Assembly (NCBI RefSeq): GCF_900156465.1
Contig: NZ_LT707064.1
Span: 3,356,001 to 3,420,000 of the forward strand
From: Pseudomonas sp. 7SR1
Lineage (GTDB): Bacteria > Pseudomonadota > Gammaproteobacteria > Pseudomonadales > Pseudomonadaceae
Reading direction: 5' to 3'
DNA length: 64,000 nucleotides
In this document: positions 58,529 to 64,000 of the stretch, in pieces
Numbering within the stretch: position 1 is the stretch's first letter
Layout of the letters: each line of letters opens with the position of its first letter
Program-made: the position numbers and the translations under genes
Notes under the pieces: generated by a model
Databases searched by the model: none
The model's input: only the letters and a program-made list of their open reading frames with translations
Told to the model about the DNA's origin: nothing

Positions 58529-59143
58529 ATGACCCTTTCGCTTGATCTGCTGCTGGGCTTTGCCCTGTTTGCCCTCGTGACCTCGATCACGCCTGGCCCC
58601 AACAACACCATGTTGCTGGCTTCGGGTGTCAATTTCGGATTCAACCGCACCATTCCTCACATGCTGGGCATCACCTGCGGGTTCTTTTCCTTGGTGCTGG
58701 CGGTGGGCCTTGGCCTGGGGGCGGTGTTCCAGACTTATCCGTTGCTCTATACCGTGCTGCGCTACGCCGGCGCAGCCTACCTGCTGTACCTGGCCTGGAA
58801 AATCGCCCACTCCGGTCCGGTCTCGGACAGCCGGACGGGGGAGCAGACACCTATCAGCTATTGGGGCGCGGCGGCCTTCCAATGGGTCAACCCCAAGGCC
58901 TGGATCATGGCTATCGGCGCTATCAGTACATACACGCCGCTTCAGGGTTATTTCTTCAATGTGGTGGTGATTGCCGCGGTGTTTGCTCTGATCAACTTGC
59001 CCAGCGTGAGCCTGTGGGTGGTGTGCGGCAGTCTCTTGCGCAATCTGCTGCGTGATCGCCGCTGGTTGCGGTTGTTCAACTGGGGCATGGCCCTGTTGCT
59101 GGTTGCCTCGCTGTACCCGTTGTTGCTCGAAAGCATCGGTTGA
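58529..59143 (+). CDS. LysE-family amino-acid/metabolite exporter
   Basis: A 204-residue inner-membrane protein with six predicted helices. N-terminal TSITPGPNNTMLLASGVNFG is the LysE/RhtB signature (PGPN). It is likely an efflux protein for amino acids or related compounds. Substrate unknown. Stands alone. Confidence 0.92.
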   Translation: MTLSLDLLLGFALFALVTSITPGPNNTMLLASGVNFGFNRTIPHMLGITCGFFSLVLAVGLGLGAVFQTYPLLYTVLRYAGAAYLLYLAWKIAHSGPVSDSRTGEQTPISYWGAAAFQWVNPKAWIMAIGAISTYTPLQGYFFNVVVIAAVFALINLPSVSLWVVCGSLLRNLLRDRRWLRLFNWGMALLLVASLYPLLLESIG

Positions 59144-59301
59144 GGGCTGAGCTTCGACCGGATGCCTGCTAAGCTCGCTGTTCAGGAGCGTTCCTACGCA
59201 CTTTTAAACGAAGTCTCACTTCTTTAAGGTCTTGATCGGGTAACGCCAGTCTCGAACCCAACGAGGGCGCCCGGTCCCGGAACAGGCTCTGCGAGTTTTC
59301 C

Positions 59302-60468
59302 ATGAATAAACGTCCTTTGTATTTCGATTATGCCGCCACTACGCCGGTGGATGAGCGGGTCATCCAGGTGATGGTTGAATGCCTGGGCTTCGACGGCAAT
59401 TTCGGCAATCCGGCCTCCAGCTCCCACGCTTTCGGCCAGCAGGCCCGCCGCTCGGTGGAGCATGCGCGCCGGCAGGTGGCGCAGTTGGTGGGAGCGCAGT
59501 CGGAGCAGATCGTCTGGACTTCCGGCGCCACCGAATCCAACAATCTGGCCCTCAAGGGCGTGACCCAGGCGCGCGGGGCGTCCACGGGGCATGTCATCAC
59601 CAGCCTGATCGAGCACAAGGCGGTTCTCGACACAGTCCGGCAACTGGAAGAGGGCGGCGTTGCGGTGACCCGGCTGGCGCCGGACGCCGATGGCCTGATC
59701 GACCCGCAAGCGGTGCGCGAGGCGTTGCGCGAAGACACTTTCCTGGTGTCGCTGATGCTGGTGAACAATGAGTTGGGTACCCTGAACGACGTCGCGGCCA
59801 TCGGCGAGATCGTGCGTGGCCATGGCGCACTGTTTCATGTGGATGCTGCCCAGGGGGCCGGCAAGGTCAGGATCGACCTGGCCCGGTGGCCGGTGGACCT
59901 GATGTCGTTTTCCGCCCACAAGATCTATGGCCCCAAAGGTATCGGCGCGCTTTATGTCGGTGAGCGCGCACGGCCGCGTCTGTCAGCCCAGATCCATGGC
60001 GGCGGGCATGAGGGAGGTTTCCGTTCCGGCACGCTCGCAACCCATCAGATCGCAGCCATGGGCGCGGCCTTCGAACTGGCGAATCAGGCGTTCGACGATG
60101 AACTCGACAAAATCGCTCGATTGCGCAATCGTTTGCTCGAACCGCTGCTGGCCCTGCCGGGCGTGCGAGTCAATGGCAGTGCGACTCAGCGAATTGCGCA
60201 TACGCTGAGCCTGACTTTCAATGACGGGGAATTCGACCCGACTGCATTGGGGGCTTCGCTTGCTTTTTCCGCCACGTCTGCCTGCAATTCGGCGAACAAT
60301 ACGCCATCCCACGTGCTGCTGGCCTTGGGGCTCGATGCGCGTGCGGCGGGGCGCACCATCCGCTTGAGTCTGGGACGCTTCACCCGTGAACAGGATATCG
60401 ACGAGGCGGTACGGTTGATCAAGGCGGCCTGCGCCGCTGCGCCAGCATTCTGGGCCACCACTTCATAA
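59302..60468 (+). CDS. Cysteine-desulfurase-like (IscS/NifS family) PLP enzyme
   Basis: A 388-residue fold-type I PLP enzyme. PLP Lys in SFSAHKIYGPKGIGALYVG; active loop SATSACNSANNTPSHVL with a Cys at the nucleophile position; His stacking on PLP in HVDAAQGAGK. Shorter than IscS at the C-terminus and not in an isc or suf operon. A cysteine- or aminocarboxylate-cleaving role is plausible. Followed 43 bp downstream by an aminopeptidase P gene. Confidence 0.87.
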   Translation: MNKRPLYFDYAATTPVDERVIQVMVECLGFDGNFGNPASSSHAFGQQARRSVEHARRQVAQLVGAQSEQIVWTSGATESNNLALKGVTQARGASTGHVITSLIEHKAVLDTVRQLEEGGVAVTRLAPDADGLIDPQAVREALREDTFLVSLMLVNNELGTLNDVAAIGEIVRGHGALFHVDAAQGAGKVRIDLARWPVDLMSFSAHKIYGPKGIGALYVGERARPRLSAQIHGGGHEGGFRSGTLATHQIAAMGAAFELANQAFDDELDKIARLRNRLLEPLLALPGVRVNGSATQRIAHTLSLTFNDGEFDPTALGASLAFSATSACNSANNTPSHVLLALGLDARAAGRTIRLSLGRFTREQDIDEAVRLIKAACAAAPAFWATTS

Positions 60469-60511
60469 GCCGGATGTCCGGCGCGAACAATAATGATGAA
60501 CAGGAGAAACG

Positions 60512-62320
60512 ATGAGTACCGAGCCTTTGACCCACGGACTGGTTCCCCAACGCCTGGCCCGAATCCGTGAGCTGATGAGCCGTGAAGGCATCCATTCGCT
60601 GCTGGTGCCGTCGGCCGATCCGCATCTTTCGGAGTACCTGCCAGGTTACTGGCAAGGTCGGCAATGGCTGTCGGGGTTCCATGGCTCGGTCGGTACCTTG
60701 ATCGTGACGGGGGATTTCGCCGGGGTCTGGGCCGACAGTCGTTATTGGGAGCAGGCTACCCATGAGCTGGAGGGGAGTGGGATCGAACTGGTCAAGCTCA
60801 TTCCGGGCCAACCCGGTCCGTTGGACTGGCTTGCCGAACAAACCCCTGAAGGCGCGGTGGTCGCGGTCGATGGGGCGGTGATGGCCGTGGCGTCGGCGCG
60901 GACCCTGAGCGGTAAGCTTCAGGAGCGAGGCGCGCGGCTGCGCACCGATATCGATCTGCTCGACGAGGCCTGGAGCGACCGTCCGGACCTGCCCAACCAG
61001 CCGGTCTACCCGCATTTGCCCCCTCACGCGACCGTCAGTCGCGTCGAGAAGCTCGCCAAGCTGCGTGCAACCCTCAAGGAGCGTGGCGCCGACTGGCATT
61101 TCATCGCCACCCTGGACGATATCGCCTGGCTGTTCAACCTGCGTGGCGCGGATGTGTCGTTCAATCCGGTGTTCGTTTCGTTTGCCTTGATCAGCCAACA
61201 GCAGGCGACCTTGTTCGTCGCCCTGGACAAAATCGACGGTGCGTTGCGCGCGACTCTGGAGCAGGATGGCGTATCCCTGCGCGATTACAGCGAAGCGGCC
61301 AGCGCGCTCCGGGAAGTGCCGGACGGTGCGAGCCTGCTGGTCGATCCGGCCCGAGTCACGGTCGGCTTGCTGGACAATCTGCCCAGCGACGTGAAACTGG
61401 TGGAAGGGCTCAACCCCACCACGCTGGCCAAATCTCGCAAAAGCCTGGCCGATGCCGAGCACATCCGTCGGGCCATGGAGCAGGATGGCGCGGCGCTCTG
61501 TGAGTTCTTCGCCTGGCTGGAAGGTGCCTGGGGCCGAGAACGCATCACCGAGCTGACCATCGACGAACACCTGACGGCGGCGCGCAGGCGGCGTCCGGAT
61601 TTCGTTTCCCTGAGCTTCAATACCATTGCCGCGTTCAACGCCAACGGTGCGATGCCTCACTACCGCGCCACGGAAGAATCCCACGCGGTCATCGAAGGCA
61701 ATGGCTTGCTGTTGATCGACTCTGGCGGCCAGTACCTTGGCGGCACCACCGATATCACCCGCATGGTGCCGGTCGGGACGCCCAGCGCTGAACAGAAGCG
61801 TGACTGCACGCGCGTGCTCAAGGGCGTCATTGCCTTGTCCAGGGCTCGGTTTCCGCGGGGTATCCTGTCGCCTCTGCTGGACGCCATCGCGCGGGCGCCG
61901 ATCTGGGCCGAGCAGGTGGACTACGGGCACGGTACCGGTCACGGCGTCGGATATTTTCTCAACGTCCACGAAGGTCCGCAGGTCATTGCCTACCAGGCGG
62001 CTCCCACACCACAGACGGCCATGCAGCCAGGCATGATCACATCCATCGAACCGGGAACGTATCGTCCGGGACGCTGGGGCGTACGCATCGAGAACCTGGC
62101 CATGAACCTTGAGGCGGGCAGCAGCGAGTTCGGCGAATTCCTCGAGTTCGAAACCCTGACCTTGTGCCCGATCGACACGCGTTGCCTGGAGCCATCGTTG
62201 CTGACCCAGGATGAAAAGGCCTGGTTCAACGCCTACCACGCCGAGGTGCAGCGGCGCCTGAGCCCGTTGCTGGAGGGCGACGCCCTGCAATGGTTGAACA
62301 CGCGAACGATGGCAATCTGA
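60512..62320 (+). CDS. Aminopeptidase P family (Xaa-Pro) metallopeptidase
   Basis: A 602-residue pita-bread peptidase of the long (three-domain) type. Metal ligands: two Asp in LLIDSGGQYLGGTTDITRM, His in GHGTGHGVGYFLNVHEGPQ, Glu in SIEPGTYRPGRWGVRIEN and Glu in EFETLTLCPID. The enzyme removes N-terminal residues before proline. The N-terminal domains are creatinase-like and control substrate entry. Close to the PLP-enzyme gene (43 bp), so possibly one transcript. Confidence 0.94.
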   Translation: MSTEPLTHGLVPQRLARIRELMSREGIHSLLVPSADPHLSEYLPGYWQGRQWLSGFHGSVGTLIVTGDFAGVWADSRYWEQATHELEGSGIELVKLIPGQPGPLDWLAEQTPEGAVVAVDGAVMAVASARTLSGKLQERGARLRTDIDLLDEAWSDRPDLPNQPVYPHLPPHATVSRVEKLAKLRATLKERGADWHFIATLDDIAWLFNLRGADVSFNPVFVSFALISQQQATLFVALDKIDGALRATLEQDGVSLRDYSEAASALREVPDGASLLVDPARVTVGLLDNLPSDVKLVEGLNPTTLAKSRKSLADAEHIRRAMEQDGAALCEFFAWLEGAWGRERITELTIDEHLTAARRRRPDFVSLSFNTIAAFNANGAMPHYRATEESHAVIEGNGLLLIDSGGQYLGGTTDITRMVPVGTPSAEQKRDCTRVLKGVIALSRARFPRGILSPLLDAIARAPIWAEQVDYGHGTGHGVGYFLNVHEGPQVIAYQAAPTPQTAMQPGMITSIEPGTYRPGRWGVRIENLAMNLEAGSSEFGEFLEFETLTLCPIDTRCLEPSLLTQDEKAWFNAYHAEVQRRLSPLLEGDALQWLNTRTMAI

Positions 62321-62328
62321 TCCACAGA

Positions 62329-62919
62329 TCAACCGAGGGCTTCCCGGACGAAGTCCAGCCGATCCTGGCCAAAGAACAACTCTGCGCCAACGAACATGCT
62401 GGGGGCACCGAATACGCCCCTGGCAATGGCTTCTTCGGTGGTGGCCTTGAGTGCTTGCTTGATTTGTTCGTCTGCTGTCAGCGCCAGCACCTGGCCAGGG
62501 TCGAAGCCGCCTTCATCCAGCACCGTCGCCACGGTTTCCGGTTGGTTGAGATCTCGAGCATCGACCCATAGGGCCTGGAACAGACAATCGAGGAATGTCA
62601 TGAAACGTTCCGGCTGGCGAATTTGCATGCCAGTCACGGCGCGCATCAATGACAGGGTGTTGATCGGGAAGTAAGGATTGAGCTTGAAGGGCACGCCATA
62701 ACGCTTGGCGAAGCGCTCCAGGTCCTTGGCCATATGCGCGCCCTTGGCTGGAACGGTCACGGGCGATGCATTGCCTGTCGCCTTGAAGACACCGCCCAGC
62801 AGCATGGGGCGATAGATCAGCTCACTGCCGGTATGTGCGCAGAGCAAGGGGAGTTGGGTAAACGCCAGATAAGTCGCGGGGCTGCCAAGATCGAAGAAAA
62901 ACTCTACCGATTTGCTCAT
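62329..62919 (-). CDS. 2-hydroxychromene-2-carboxylate isomerase-like (DsbA-fold, Kappa-GST type)
   Basis: A 196-residue protein starting at ATG 62919 (MSKSVEFFFDLGSPATYLAF). The DsbA-like Cys pair is replaced by Ser in DLGSPATY, the kappa-GST/HCCA isomerase signature. It likely uses glutathione. It ends TEEAIARGVFGAPSMFVGAELFFGQDRLDFV, the family tail. Lies downstream of the SDR gene (33 bp), both facing away from a TetR gene. Confidence 0.92.
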   Translation of the reverse strand: MSKSVEFFFDLGSPATYLAFTQLPLLCAHTGSELIYRPMLLGGVFKATGNASPVTVPAKGAHMAKDLERFAKRYGVPFKLNPYFPINTLSLMRAVTGMQIRQPERFMTFLDCLFQALWVDARDLNQPETVATVLDEGGFDPGQVLALTADEQIKQALKATTEEAIARGVFGAPSMFVGAELFFGQDRLDFVREALG

Positions 62920-62952
62920 GGTCACAGCTCTCTTGTTGTTATGGGGAGGGAC

Positions 62953-63681
62953 TTACCAGCGTTCGCTCCAGGGGCGCAGGTCCAGCTCGAAGGTCCAGGC
63001 GTCACGAGGTTGGGTATGCAGGTACCAATAGTTCTCGGCGATATGTTCAGGATCGAGGATGCCGTCCTCATCCTTGGTCGCGTACTTTTCCGGGAAATTG
63101 TCGCGAATGAAGTCGGTGTCGATGGCGCCGTCCACCACTACATGGGCCACATGGATATTCAGGGGGCCCAACTCACGAGCCATGCTCTGGGCCAGCGCTC
63201 GAATGCCGTGTTTGGCACCCGCGAACGCGGCGAACCCCGAGGCGCCCCGTAGGCCTGCTGTGGCTCCGGTAAAAAGAATGGTTCCACGCTGGCGCTTGAC
63301 CATGCGTTTGGCCACTTCCCGGGCGTTCAGGAAACCGGAGAAACAGGCCATTTCCCAAATCTTGAAATATTTACGGGCGGTTTCTTCGAGAATGCTGCAG
63401 GGCACGTTGGCACCGATGTTGAACACGAACGCGTCGATGGGGCCGATCTGGCTTTCGATTTGTTCGATAAGCGCGATCACATCGTCTTCCTTTCGTGCGT
63501 CACAGGCAAAGCCGTGGGCTTCGCCGCCCTGGCTGTGTATCGCCTCGATCAATGGTGCGAGTTTATCGGCGCTGCGGCGCGTGACGCAGGCGATGAACCC
63601 TTCCCGCGCGAAACGTTTGGCAATTGCGCCACCCGTGGCATCTCCCGCGCCAACAACCAGTACGACCTTCTTGTTATCCAT
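62953..63681 (-). CDS. SDR-family protein with Phe at the catalytic Tyr position
   Basis: A 242-residue Rossmann-fold protein. ATG 63681 follows GAGG. Cofactor motif VVGAGDATGGAIAKRF. The YxxxK region reads FAGAK, so the catalytic Tyr is Phe; the Ser of the triad is also replaced in FTGATAGL. It probably does not work as a classical SDR. It is in the subgroup with GFAAFAGAKHGIRALAQSMARELGP. Likely a target of the adjacent TetR gene. Confidence 0.88.
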   Translation of the reverse strand: MDNKKVVLVVGAGDATGGAIAKRFAREGFIACVTRRSADKLAPLIEAIHSQGGEAHGFACDARKEDDVIALIEQIESQIGPIDAFVFNIGANVPCSILEETARKYFKIWEMACFSGFLNAREVAKRMVKRQRGTILFTGATAGLRGASGFAAFAGAKHGIRALAQSMARELGPLNIHVAHVVVDGAIDTDFIRDNFPEKYATKDEDGILDPEHIAENYWYLHTQPRDAWTFELDLRPWSERW

Positions 63682-63706
63682 GATCAGCCTCATTGGTAAA
63701 CGATCG

Positions 63707-63730
63707 TTAGCTTAACGGACGTTATGCTAA
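63707..63730. promoter_or_regulatory. 24-bp TetR operator between the SDR and the TetR gene
   Basis: Near-perfect dyad TTAGC-T-TAACG-GA-CGTTA-T-GCTAA, with only the T positions (63712/63725) mispaired and a 2-bp centre. It lies 26 bp before the SDR start and 41 bp before the TetR start, positioned to repress both. Confidence 0.78.
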
Positions 63731-63771
63731 GGTCGGGTATAGGTCAAGGTGAACGATCAGAGGCAGGATTC

Positions 63772-64000
63772 ATGCGTTATTCAGCCAATCACAAAATGGA
63801 AACCCGGGAAAAGCTGCTTGCCAGCAGTGCCGTATCCGCCAAGAAATCAGGTTTTTCGACGGTGGGCGTCGATGGGCTGATGAAGGCGATCGGGCTGAGT
63901 GGAGGAGCGTTCTATAGCCACTTTTCTTCCAAGGATGAGCTTTTCAAGGCCATCGTAGAGCGGGAACTGACCCACAGCCTGGATCGTTTGAGTGGTGGTC
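63772..64000 (+). CDS. TetR/AcrR-family regulator (partial, cut by window end)
   Basis: The first 76 codons, starting MRYSANHKMETREKLLASSA. The HTH is at about residues 12-58 (FSTVGVDGLMKAIGLSGGAFYSHFSSKDELF). Divergent from the SDR/isomerase pair with a strong operator between. The C-terminus and ligand domain lie outside the window. Confidence 0.92.
   Translation, partial: MRYSANHKMETREKLLASSAVSAKKSGFSTVGVDGLMKAIGLSGGAFYSHFSSKDELFKAIVERELTHSLDRLSGG

Noticed and set aside
1-64000. CRISPR arrays, prophage or insertion sequences
   Set aside because: No regularly spaced repeats, transposase, integrase or phage structural gene was found; only short REP and MITE-like elements.

Overview
The window is about 64 kb of Pseudomonas chromosome, most likely from the P. 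fluorescens species complex. The evidence is high-GC coding with Pseudomonas codon preference, a typical gene complement (prpBC-acnD-prpF propionate locus, ThrH, SoxR with a divergent monooxygenase, RraB, the paired amidoligase operons), and several REPIN-type palindromes of the form GTGGGAGCGAGC...GCTCGCTCCCAC that are abundant in this group. No phage, integrase, insertion sequence or CRISPR array was seen. This looks like core or accessory-metabolic chromosome rather than an island.

Layout. 1-11.7 kb: the end of etfB and etfA; a periplasmic solute-binding protein followed by two lipoproteins (DUF4398 and OmpA-like); a MocR regulator; several small proteins including a YkgJ cysteine-cluster protein, a START-domain lipid-binding protein and RraB; then a three-gene operon of circularly permuted ATP-grasp, alpha-E and transglutaminase proteins, converging on a c-type cytochrome. 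12-19 kb: a fatty-acid oxidation pair (thiolase and multifunctional hydratase/dehydrogenase), a class-I glutamine amidotransferase, CorA, a PlsC-type acyltransferase and a crotonase. A tRNA-Ser(GGA) with its own promoter and terminator lies at 19.5 kb. 20-31 kb: small secreted proteins, a decayed cupin gene, a TetR/crotonase pair, hydrolase, GNAT, sterol-desaturase-like enzyme, a soluble hybrid histidine kinase, and a run of small low-complexity proteins (glycine zipper, acidic, Gly/Ser-rich). 31-38 kb: HAD phosphatase, SDR/LysR divergent pair, an Asp/Glu racemase-superfamily protein with an NCS1 transporter, CysH and ThrH. 38-43 kb: PabB and a second amidoligase operon (RimK-like ligase, 7TM protein with an inactive transglutaminase domain, retropepsin-like protease). 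43-50 kb: the 2-methylcitrate locus, with no prpD next to prpF. 50-56 kb: an eight-gene metal-uptake operon (two binding proteins, permease, ATPase, three poorly known exported or membrane proteins and a PepSY membrane protein). 56-64 kb: VOC protein, SoxR with a SoxR box and ABM monooxygenase, a lipoprotein, LysE exporter, cysteine-desulfurase-like enzyme, aminopeptidase P, a DsbA-fold isomerase and an SDR lacking the catalytic Tyr, both facing a TetR gene cut by the window end.

Main leads: two independent ATP-grasp plus transglutaminase-fold peptide-modifying systems within 33 kb; the metal-import operon with its uncharacterised Cys-motif partners; a Pho-box-like promoter feeding an approximately 50-nt terminated transcript; several clean palindromic operators; and two enzymes missing a canonical catalytic residue. 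All functional calls rest on reading the protein sequences; no database search was run.
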